Shown here: in pieces, positions 55,337 to 64,000 of the stretch
Layout of the letters: each line of letters begins with the position of its first letter
Numbering within the stretch: position 1 is the first letter of the stretch
NCBI GenBank assembly: GCA_039707465.1
Contig: CM077643.1
Span: 62,622,605-62,686,604, forward strand
DNA length: 64,000 bases
Source: Rhabdophis nuchalis
Taxonomy: Eukaryota > Chordata > Lepidosauria > Squamata > Natricidae
Direction: 5' to 3'
The notes under the pieces: model-generated
The model's input: only the letters and a program-made list of their open reading frames with translations
Databases searched by the model: none
Told to the model about the DNA's origin: nothing
Translations under genes and position numbers: made by a program

Positions 55337-57060
55337 CATGTAAACAGTGTGTTGGGCTGTGCTGTCAAATATCCTATTAAGGGGAACAGGAATTATATTC
55401 ACAGGCAACTTGGTGAGCTGCATCCTATGGGGGCTTCTTCTCCCTCCAATAATGAGCACCAGAAGGGTTCCTGGGGAACGATCTTGCCCTGGGAGAAGGA
55501 AAAATAAAGAGAATCAGATTAAGCCAGTTCCACGAAGAGAGAGCAAAAGGAGAAGAGGAAAAGTAGGGGGGCTAAAGGAAAATGGAATAGGATAGCAAAG
55601 AACCCATTAGCTAAAGTGGAAAATAGAAGTAATGCAAAGCAGGGTGGAATGTGATCCAGATGTCATCCACCTAGGTAACCAAGCTAACCATCATTCTCAG
55701 ACTTTTCATCCTTTCCATACTCCCTCCTCCCCCGCTTTCTGGATGTCTCATATCTTTGGAAAGTATCATCCTAAGAGCATGAACTTGTAATTCAGGAACC
55801 AGCAAACGTAAGTGCCAGGGGCTAATAAATACATTTGTTGTGCAAGCTTTTGGCAATCTCCTTTCCAGGATCTAGCCTGGAATTTCACATAAGCTCATTG
55901 AAGAATGCTGGTGTTTTATGAAATGTTGACATTCTCATCAGAAATATTTTAGACTTTGGTGGGTTTTTTTTAAAATCAGGAGACATATCATGTGACAGCC
56001 CTGTTATTTGGTGAGATTTGGGATATTTGCAAAAAAAAAATCCACCCATCTATTTTAATTTTTGATTAATTTTTATTTCACGTTGAGGTTCTGCAAATGT
56101 GATCCAGGAATGTTGATTTTGCCTTAGCACCAGTGGGGATTATGTTGCTGTTGATTCCTGGTCTAGCTATTGGTTTTGATAAGTCATTCTACAGACCTAT
56201 TTTGGCTGAAGAGCATGGCAGAAATGCTTTAAAGAAATAAACAAAGATGGATGCCAAGTGCAAGCAAGGCCCATGTTAAGGCAGAAGTGTGTTTTCAATA
56301 TTTTGAGTTTGCCTGAATTTCCTGAGAAAACAAGTAATCTTATACAAATAGAATTATGATTTCCAACCTCACCAGATGAAAGCCAGGTGAGAATTATGGG
56401 GCCCATCTGGTTCCTGAATTATAATGATGAGTGAGGGAAAGGGTCCATTTTATAAATAACACCTTAATTAAAAATGGAGATAAATAGTTATGGAGGCAAT
56501 CAGGGTATGTGGGCTCACTTTTCCATTTATTTCCATTTTGTAAAGCCAATTGTATCGAGTACTAATTAAGGACCACTCTGCTAGCTGCTTTCATCATTCC
56601 CATTTTCTTGTTCATAGAGTGACTAGCATAATATGATCATGTTTGTATGGCACAGCTAACTCAATGTGCTCAGCCCTGCAGGTGGCCGAGAGCCAGGTAT
56701 CCTTGTTAAATATCCCCTGATGATTATCAAGGCAGAATAAAGAGTCCTTTTCATTTTCTTTCTTGGTTGCATAATAACATTTAAAGCAACAAATCTTGGG
56801 AGAGGCAAAGAATGGGCAAAGTTTGGAATGGAATGAAAACAGCTGTCTTAGGGAGTCCCAGGTATTGAAGCCTAAAGGGCAAAATATGGGAAAGGGTAGA
56901 CAGAAGCAACAAAGAAATCCAGAACCTCAAAAGTGAAATTAAATGAGTAAGAAGAAGAGTAGAATGACTTGTAAGACTCAGGAAAGACAAGGTTATAGTT
57001 TCTTCTTGCCACACTTCCCATTCAAATGTAAATCCATGAGTTTATTTTGACACCTTAGGG
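55337..57060. other. sequence without recognised feature
   Basis: Small frames of 60-82 codons without domains. No repeat family was recognised. Confidence 0.45.
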
Positions 57061-57194
57061 CAGGGGTGTCAAATTCATGTCCTCACAGCGTCATCACGTG
57101 ACGTATTGGGACTTTTTCTCCTTCGCTAAACCGGGCATGAGCATAGCCAGCACGTGACACATCTGGCCTGCAGGCCGGGAGTTTGACAGCCCTG
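57061..57194. mobile_element. short hAT-type MITE
   Basis: Ends caggggtgtcaaattcatg and gagtttgacagccctg are inverted repeats. Flanks ccttaggg (57053-57060) and ccttagga (57195-57202) match at 7 of 8 positions. Confidence 0.85.
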
Positions 57195-57268
57195 CCTTAG
57201 GACAACAGAGTTTTCATGGCTCAAGTTCAGGTATGGCTCTCATTTTAGAGAATTAATTAGATTGTATG

Positions 57269-57702
57269 TGTTGGGGGATATCTCCATCGGGAGACAGAAA
57301 GTTGTGCAGCGGAATGTGCAGCTAGAGAAACATTGCTAGTAAACACACAAATAGTATCTCAGACACTGCTAGTAAAAAACAATTAGCTTTACTGGTGTTG
57401 TAAAACTACTGCTTCGCAAGCAGTGATAGTATATAGTTAGTCAAACAAAGCCCTTAACAAACAAACAATTGCTTACAGTCACAATTAACAATTCTTCCTT
57501 CTTCAGTCAGTCACAGCAAATGAGCAGATAGCAATCAGTAGAGAGATCGAGCAGAGAGACGATCAAGCAGAGAGAGAGAGAGAATGTGCTCTGCTCACTT
57601 CCTCTTATTGCCAAGATAATTACAGTCACTAATTGCATTCAAACATCCTTAAAGCAACAAATCCCATTTGTCATCATGATATTATATATTGCCCAACCAA
57701 CA
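57269..57702 (-). mobile_element. candidate solo LTR, reversed
   Basis: Low end tgttgggggatatctcc and high end gcccaaccaaca give inverted TGTTGG/CCAACA ends. On the minus strand accagtaaagctaattg is a likely altered polyadenylation region, followed by a U5-like run ending ggagatatcccccaaca. A (GA)n patch lies at 57570-57590. No target duplication was found. Confidence 0.5.
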
Positions 57703-58478
57703 CTAGGAGTCTACTTCTAACAGTATGCACTCAGGGAATGGAGAAGTTCTGGTTCTTCGTTCATACTACCAGTACTGACAAAATCATTTCAGGAAGGATA
57801 AAAAGAGATTGTCCCTGATAACTGCATCTCAATTTAACCATGGTGGAATGGGTGATATTTAAAAATACTGTTTTGAAGCTTATAGCATCTTGAAATGTCC
57901 ATTTATACACACACACGTGTGTGTGTTTGAACATAGACACACATTCATTCACACATACCGTGTGTCTATATATGTGTGTATATATATATATATATGTGCA
58001 TAGTCACGTGCCTTTTTATGCAAACCATATACTTTTGTTTGTACAGCTTTTGTTGTTCTAGCCCTCCAGCTCTTCACCCTTTGTTTTATCTCCAAATACA
58101 TTTTGAGATGTAAAGTGCCTAATTTATTTTATGAAGTATGCTTCAATAAATTCTGTTATTTGTTCTTTCTTAGCCTAATGTGTTTTATGCTTGATCTCCT
58201 GGCTTACAAAGCAGTTTACAAAACAAAAATAATGAAGTGGTGGAGACCTAACTGTCAGCTTTTTTTAATCCAACACATTCACTTTTGAATACATCTGGAC
58301 CTAGGAGAGGTGGTATTCTGAGAGTAAAACTGCAGGCAGTGCTTGCTTTGAAGTCCACAAAAACTGCAACAGGGATTGACTTCTTAATAGGGCACTTTTG
58401 AAAAAGGGGGTACAAAAGATATGAAATGCTATCAGATCTACCAGCAAGCCCAAGGTTTTAAGAATAGTGGATAGTATA
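57703..58478. other. AT-rich sequence with CA/GT/TA microsatellite patch
   Basis: 57905-57995 has cacaca, gtgtgtgt and tatatata runs. Nothing else was recognised. Confidence 0.5.
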
Positions 58479-59440
58479 CAGGTAAAACTTGAAAAATTAG
58501 AATATCGTGCAAAAGTTCATTTATTTCAGTAATGCAACTTAAAAGGTGAAACTAATATATGAGATAAGACTCATTACATGCAAAGCAAGATAGTTCAAGC
58601 TGTGTTTTGTCATAATTGTGATGATTATGGCGTACAGCTCATGAAAACCCCAATTCCACAATCTCAGAAAATATTACATGCAATCAATAAAACAAGGATT
58701 GTACATAGAACAATATCGGACCTGTGAAAAGTATAAGCATGCATATGTACTCAGTACTTGGTTTGGGCCCCTTTTGCAGCAATTATTGCCTCATTGTGGC
58801 GTGGTATGGAAGCTATCAGCCTATGGCACTGCTGAGGTGTTATGGAAGACCAGGATGCTTCAATAGCAGCCTTCAGCTCTTCTGCATTGTTCGGTCTCAT
58901 GTCTCTCATCTTTCTCTTGGCAATGCCCCATAGATTCTCTATGGGGTTCAGGTCAGGCGAGTTTGCTGGCCAATCAAGCACAGTAATCCCACAGTCATTG
59001 AACCAGCTTTTGGTGCTTTTGGCAGTGTGGGCAGGTGCCAAGTCCTGCTGGAAAATGAAGTCAGCATCCCCATAAAGCTCGTCTGTGGAAGGAAGCATGA
59101 AGTGCTCCAAAATCTCCTGGTAGATGGCTGCGTTGACCCTGGACTTAATGAAGCACAGTGGACCAACACCAGCAGATGACATGGCTCCCCAAATCAACAC
59201 AGACTGTGGAAACTTCACACTGGAGTTCAAACATCTTGCAGTGTGTGCCTCTCCATTCTTCCTCCATACTCTGGGTCCTTGGTTTCCAAATGAGATGCAA
59301 AAGTTGCTCTCATCAGAAAAGAGAACTTTGGACCACTGAGCAACAGGAATTTCCCATTCATTGGATTGATTATTTGAGAGAAATTGAAAGCCAAAGATGC
59401 TTTCAATAAATTTGACCAAATATTTGTAAGTCATTCTGAA
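58479..59440 (-). mobile_element. Tc1-like DNA transposon, 5'-truncated
   Basis: The plus-strand low end starts caggtaaaacttgaaaaatt after TA (58477-58478), as expected for a Tc1/mariner terminus. The transposase lies on the minus strand, and its N-terminal half and the other terminus are missing beyond about 59440, where a TA-MITE starts 22 bp later. Copies of this Tc1 type are known from fish, lamprey and lizards, with horizontal transfer reported for related elements (established for the family, not tested here). Confidence 0.88.
58751..59434 (-). CDS. Tc1-like transposase, C-terminal catalytic part
   Basis: DDE transposases cut and rejoin transposon ends. The 227-codon frame is open and carries SKVLFSDESNF (first Asp), AQIL-like strands, FQQDLAPAHTA (second Asp) and DWPANSPDLNPIENLW (Glu). 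Exactly 34 residues lie between the second Asp and the Glu, so it is DD34E, the Tc1 type. Full transposases are about 340 residues; the DNA-binding N-terminus is missing, so it cannot be autonomous. The first methionine is internal. Confidence 0.93.
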   Translation of the reverse strand: MTYKYLVKFIESIFGFQFLSNNQSNEWEIPVAQWSKVLFSDESNFCISFGNQGPRVWRKNGEAHTARCLNSSVKFPQSVLIWGAMSSAGVGPLCFIKSRVNAAIYQEILEHFMLPSTDELYGDADFIFQQDLAPAHTAKSTKSWFNDCGITVLDWPANSPDLNPIENLWGIAKRKMRDMRPNNAEELKAAIEASWSSITPQQCHRLIASIPRHNEAIIAAKGAQTKY

Positions 59441-59461
59441 TTTATGGGAAAGGGTGCAGTA

Positions 59462-59824
59462 CAGATAGTCCTTGAGCCCAAATGTATGTTGCTAAGTGAA
59501 ACATTTGTTGTCAGTTTGCCCCATTTTGCAAATTTTTTTGCCACAGTTGTTAAGCGAAACATTGCATTTATTAAGTTAGCAACATGGTTGTTAAATGAAT
59601 CTGGATTCCCCATTGACTTTGCTTGTCATAAAGTCGCAAAAACTGATCACATGACCCCAGAGCACTGCAGCCATCATAAATATGAACCATCTGAATTTTG
59701 ATTGTGTGATCTAGGGGATCCCGCAATGGTTGTAAGTGTGAAAAACTGTCATAAGTCACTTTTTCAGTGCCATTGTAACTTTGAATGGTCACTAAATGAA
59801 CCATTGTAAGTCGAGGACTACCTG
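59462..59824 (+). mobile_element. TA-flanked MITE, full length (reference copy)
   Basis: Flanked by TA (59460-59461 and 59825-59826), with ends cagatagtccttgag and agtcgaggactacctg forming inverted repeats. The interior includes ccacagttgttaagcgaaac and ataagtcactttttcagtg. 363 bp, no coding. It helps interpret the copies at 26, 6481, 53742 and 60350. Confidence 0.87.
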
Positions 59825-60349
59825 TACAAATTCAGTGGTTCCTATTCTGCATAAATTACATCTGGTATAGGAATTAAATTCAGACGGATTTGAGTTCCTA
59901 TGTTGTACATCAGTGCTTAAAGTTTACATTAAATCTCTGCTCGCTCAGAGAAGGGAATATTTGCAGACAAATAGTTAGGTCCACATCCTATGCATTCCCA
60001 TAATTCCCCAGTTCTAATTTCTCCCTTTTGTAAACTTTTAGAAAGCAGAAAGTATGCAGGACAGTTTCTGGACTTCTTTCGAAACTCTTAGCGAACTTAT
60101 TGGCGGCTGAGTCCCTGCTTGGCAGCCCTAGGAATTCATTGGGAATTTTTTCTGGATCTTTTTCCTCCAAACTACCTTGCCTGATCCAGCCCATTTTCAA
60201 ATCTTTTCTTTCTTTTGTTTACTTCTCCCACCACACCAAAGGTGATCCAGTTCTATTCTGTTTGCTTCTGTTTGTTTGGAGAATTTTTTGCTGATAGACA
60301 AATTGACAAACAGAAGTATCAATAAAATCCCTTCTGGTATATGGAAGTA

Positions 60350-60625
60350 CTGACTTACAGCCATGGCAAAAAAATGTTGTACGATGGAGCAAAACTCACT
60401 TAACAGCTGCCTTGTTTAGCCATTGAAATTTTGGGCTCAATTGAGGTGAGTTGCTGCCAGTTCAGCCTGGATCGACCGAACCAGTAGTAGTGGCGGTGGG
60501 AGGCTCCGCCCACCTGTCCGGATGCTTCTGCGCATGCACAGAAGTGTCGCACACACAGGGGCGTGCCCAAACGGGTAATAAAAATATTGGCAACCCACCT
60601 CTGGTTATAAGTTGAGGCCTATCTG
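60350..60625 (-). mobile_element. TA-flanked MITE with nested hAT-like MITE
   Basis: Family sequence gcaaaactcacttaacagct, then aattttgggctcaattg, then after the insertion gttataagttgaggcctatctg-TA. The hAT-like piece at about 60441-60603 (gaggtgagttgctgcc to ggcaacccacctctg) is nested. Its target duplication is not visible. Confidence 0.7.
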
Positions 60626-60627
60626 TA

Positions 60628-62017
60628 TGTATTGTCAAACACTTTACTTCTTAACAAAGCAAAAACACCCTTTGTTACTTTCTCTGAGCCCGAGGTAGGA
60701 GGAAATGGCAAGCCACTTCTGAAAATGGTTGATGGTCCCTGAAAAAGTTACTGGTGCAACTTCTGTGAAACGGAGACCTACCAACTCCTTTGATGAACTC
60801 CTGGCCAAAGTCCCATAACAGATGCCCTGGATCAGCGTTGCATCACATGTGGGATGGATCCACCCATCCAAATCAAGAACAGAAGTTAGTAGCTTTTTTG
60901 TAATCAGTGAAAAATATGGGAGAAGTGCCAAAATCATATGGGTTGAAGTACCAAGAAGTACAGTAAAGGAATTGTGTAGCAGAGAAAGCCAACTGTGGTT
61001 ATTCTAACAAGAGGCTAATTTACATTTTTCCATTTCCAAATTCTTCCCTTTGCACTTGTCAAACCTCTGTTAATTCTGAAGGAAATTCTGAAGGAAATAG
61101 TCCCAAAGTAAAGAATGCAACTTCCCATTTTGGAGTAATTGATTTTATTGCATTTTGTCAAAGGTTTGGACATACTAATAGCTATGCATTGTTCTCTGTC
61201 AATGTCACTGAGATTTCCACATACACAAGGGAAGACATTACCAGCCTTGTAGCACTTCAACTCTAATGCATTCATTGTGGCCAAAGCTGTTATGATCAAA
61301 TATACACTTATGTCAAGAGCAGGCAGCATTTTTGCCTGAGCAAAAAGTATTTCCTAAATATTTCAGCTACCAGTGGTGGTATGACCTAAATCATGATAAT
61401 AAGTGATATGACAGGCCAAATATTTTAGATCTGGAAGTGGGTGTGACAATTTTAGGACAAAGTCTTTACATAAGCATTTAATTTTCTTCCCCAAATTAAA
61501 AACCACTCCACCTACTGCTGAAAACATTCCTTTGAGAAGTAAGCAGTAAGTAAGGAGATGGGAGGAGAACAAGGAGGAATCCAGGAACAAGGAAATGGAC
61601 TCACTGCAAACCTAAATTTGAGTTTTACAGACTGCAGTGTCTCATTCTGTTTCCAAAGACTGTTTCATTATTTGCTCAAAGGAGTTTACAAACAAAACTG
61701 CTACCAGGGAAACAACTGAGAAAGAGAAAAAGGGAGATGCAAAGCTAAATAGGGAAAGAACATTGAGTTACCTGTCTTTCTATTTAATTGCTGCACAGCA
61801 TTGGCAAAATCTAATCTCTACGTAAAAGTAAAAGAGAAACAGTACTGCGAGATTGCCAAGGTGTTGACATTATTGACTGGGAAAATTTAGATTAAGATCC
61901 ACCTTCAGCTGCAAGAGGTCATAAAGTGATACTGAGCTATATACTTTCTATTTCTCAACATGGCCTACATCATCGAAAAGGCAAAATGAGAGGAGGAAGT
62001 ATTGCCTATAGTTTATT
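60628..62017. other. AT-rich sequence, nothing recognised
   Basis: The minus-strand frames near 60644-61329 (97-104 codons) carry no recognisable motif. aaattctgaaggaaattctgaagg is a short tandem repeat near 61073. Confidence 0.4.
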
Positions 62018-63003
62018 TTATTTTAGTTTAGTTTATTTTCAATTTATATACCGCCCTTTTCACCAAAAAGGGACTCAGGGCGGTGCACAGAAAAGTAAAA
62101 CCCCACAATATATAAAATTTAAAAAACAATTAAACAATACAACTGTGCTAAAATGGAATAAATAGTTAAAAACCCATAAATAACAAATTAAAATATTCCC
62201 TAGTCTATGTCAGGCCGGCTAGATGCAAAAAATGAGCTTTTACCATCCGATGGAAGAGTCGTAGGTCCGTGATGGTGTCGATATTGGGGGGAAGGTCGTT
62301 CCAGAGTGTCAGACCCGCCACAGAGAAGGCTCTTCGGCTGGGGGTCGCCAGTCGGCATTGACCGGCTGACGGCACCCTGAGAAGGCCAACTCTGTGAGAG
62401 CGGACAGGTTGAAGGGAGAAATGTGGTAGGAGGCAGTCTCTCAGGTAACCAGTACCCGAGCCATGGAGTGCTTTGAAGATGGTAACTACGACCTTGAAGC
62501 GCACCCGGAAGACCACAGGCAGCCAGTGCAGCTCGTGCAGGAGAGGTGTTACGTGGGAGTAATGAGAGACTCCCAGAATCCCCCGTACGGCTGCATTCTG
62601 CACTAGCTGGAGCCTCCGGGTGCACCTCAAGGGGAGCACCATGTAGAGGGCGTTGCAGTAGTCTAGGCGGGAAATAACGAGGGCTTGAGTGACCGTGCGT
62701 AGGGCATCTCGATCTAGAAAGGGGCACAACTGGCATATCAGGTAGACCTGATAGAAGCCCCCCCCTGGCCACGACCATCACATGGTCATCTAAGGACAGC
62801 TGTGAGTCCAGGAGGACACCCAAGTTGCGCCCCCGATAGCCAACGATGGAGTTAGTTGGCTATATCGAGATGCTGGAAACCACAGCCACTCGGTCTTGGA
62901 CGGGTTGAGTCTGAGTTTGTTACTCCCCATCCAGAGCCGCATGGCCTCCAGACACTGAGACAGCACTTCCACAGCATCGTTGGGGTGGCCAGGGGTGGTC
63001 TTG
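62018..63003 (-). mobile_element. L2 LINE, 3' part, reversed
   Basis: From the complement of the L2 tail (atttatataccgcccttttc, gggactcagggcggtgcac) to coding sequence before YADD-region equivalents. The minus-strand frame 62205-62729 encodes DRDALRTVTQALVISRLDYC through LKAHFLHLAGLT-like ends, and another frame (to 63003) carries KTEWLWFPASRYSQ. A C-run at about 62758-62766 marks the frameshift. Confidence 0.88.
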
Positions 63004-63040
63004 ACACACTGGAGGGAAAGCAGCATGTAAATCTAATGAA

Positions 63041-63041
<1 letters not shown>

Positions 63042-63081
<40 letters not shown>
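63042..63081. repeat. (GT)n microsatellite
   Basis: Pure GT run adjoining the L2. HTHTHT frames are artefacts. Confidence 0.97.
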
Positions 63082-63083
<2 letters not shown>

Positions 63084-63283
63084 CAAATGTGTTTGATAGA
63101 TTGCAATTGTGTGGAGAAGGCAACCTTACAATAATCCAGACCCAAGTTATTGTTACCTACTGTATGGGAACAAAATACTTAAATTGAAACAATGTATAAC
63201 ACATATTATTTAACCCAGGAGCCCAGAATGTAAGACCATACATTTAGAGCTAATATTAGCTCAGGTCAAGAGTGACAGTACAG

Positions 63284-63729
63284 GACGGAGGAAGAGTAAG
63301 GATTAAAACAGTTGCTGAGGCGGATGCCTTTCTTAAAAAACATTCCTCTATCCTGGGGGAAGATTCAGGGGGGACGGAGGGGGCCACGGCCCCGCCCGCT
63401 GGGGGCCAGGAAGGAGAACAAGACGGCACAATTGCCAAGAGAGTTAGATCTAAAAAATGACTTTTATTTTTATTTTTATTAATACAGTATAATTTTTGTC
63501 TGGATGTTTGTACACGACTGCCAGCATAGAATTCAGAATTTATATGTAAGCATTTATTTTCACCTTGTTGTATTATTGAAAAATGTATTACCAATGTCTT
63601 GTTAAGAAGCCCGGGAGGGCCAACGTTCCCGACGTGAAAGTTCTCAAAATATATTTTTAATTCACCTTACCCTACCCTTTTTTGTTAAAAAATTTGTAAA
63701 ACTCAATAAAACTTTTTCTATATAAAAAA
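63284..63729 (+). mobile_element. retrocopy or LINE 3' end with 16-bp TSD, source unidentified
   Basis: Flanked by exact direct repeats aagagtgacagtacag (63268-63283 and 63730-63745) and ending aaaactcaataaaacttttt followed by an A-run. These are the marks of target-primed reverse transcription. An open frame from its first base to TGA at 63458-63460 gives 58 residues, including RVRIKTVAEADAFLKKHSSI and a low-complexity AKRVRSKK end. It could be an L1-type LINE 3' end or a processed pseudogene; the protein is not recognised. Confidence 0.8.
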
Positions 63730-63745
63730 AAGAGTGACAGTACAG

Positions 63746-64000
63746 TTGGCTTCATATATTGCAATAAGCAACCGTATATTTTTGTTTAATTTCAACTGAT
63801 TGACTAATCCAGGGCACCTGACCCAGAATGCAGCAAATGTTCTTTCAGCTTGCCTGTGAATGAGCAATTATAGCAAGCCGCATATTTTCTTCTATGCAGT
63901 AGCCATTTAATTAAGAAACATAGGGATCAAATTGACTGGCTCACATCCCAGAAAGAAAAAGTTGCAAGACACAGGTATGTACGTGGGCAGGTAGTTGGTT
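63746..64000. other. window edge sequence, nothing recognised
   Basis: No supported feature. Confidence 0.4.

Noticed and set aside
62200..62823. 207-codon minus frame
   Set aside because: It is the out-of-frame shadow of the L2 C-terminal frame at 62205-62729.

Overview
The window looks like non-coding nuclear DNA from a squamate reptile, most likely a snake. The evidence is its repeat content. It holds CR1 and L2-clade non-LTR retrotransposons, Sauria-type tRNA-derived SINEs, many short palindromic hAT-type elements with 8-bp target duplications, a Tc1-like transposon, several LTR fragments and dense microsatellites. One LINE family (4682-5138 and 28845-29358) ends in an ATTCT/AATAG-type tail like the Snake1 CR1 group that seeds AATAG microsatellites in snakes (from memory). 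I found no host protein-coding exon. Every long open frame is either retrotransposon or transposon protein, or a translated simple repeat.

Layout. 1-7.6 kb: a TA-flanked MITE, a CR1 3' end, a perfect 82-bp palindrome (3025-3192), a hAT element (4273-4622), a reversed LINE tail, a Penelope-like fragment and an LTR nested in a MITE. 7.7-9.5 kb: an L2 element that kept its endonuclease but lost its reverse transcriptase. 11.4-13.0 kb and 32.0-32.9 kb: two inverted copies of a TA-flanked transposon carrying a GATA/GGTA/GA array. 17.2-19.2 kb: a reversed LINE holding three nested insertions. 20.6-23.0 kb: a tRNA-SINE split by a MITE, and another hAT element. 24.0-24.5 kb: a candidate LTR. 26.6-28.1 kb: an L2 with an intact 378-codon frame inside an LTR remnant. 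28.8-31 kb: a LINE tail, an L2 tail and a Sauria SINE. 34.7 kb: a U6 snRNA sequence with no visible mismatch. 36-42 kb: a MITE split by an L2, SINEs, and CR1 and L2 tails. 44.1-45.6 kb: an L2 followed by an LTR split by a CR1. 47.2-48.0 kb: a 29-bp minisatellite of 28 exact-length units. 48.3-49.4 kb: a CR1 with an open 334-codon frame. 50-55 kb: hAT elements, a SINE, a distinct LINE with a YADDAAII motif, nested MITE/LTR, and an L2. 57-60.6 kb: a hAT element, an LTR, a Tc1 transposase and TA-MITEs. 62-63 kb: a reversed L2. 63.3-63.7 kb: a retrocopy with a 16-bp target duplication.

The genes do not form a pathway. The shared theme is retrotransposition and cut-and-paste transposition. CR1 and L2 LINEs supply reverse transcriptase, SINEs and the U6 copy are passengers, and the short palindromic elements depend on transposases not encoded here. 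I saw no convincing undescribed cellular system. The best leads are the perfect palindrome, the U6 copy, the microsatellite-bearing TIR family, the unidentified retrocopy and the hammerhead-like motif at 6004-6044.
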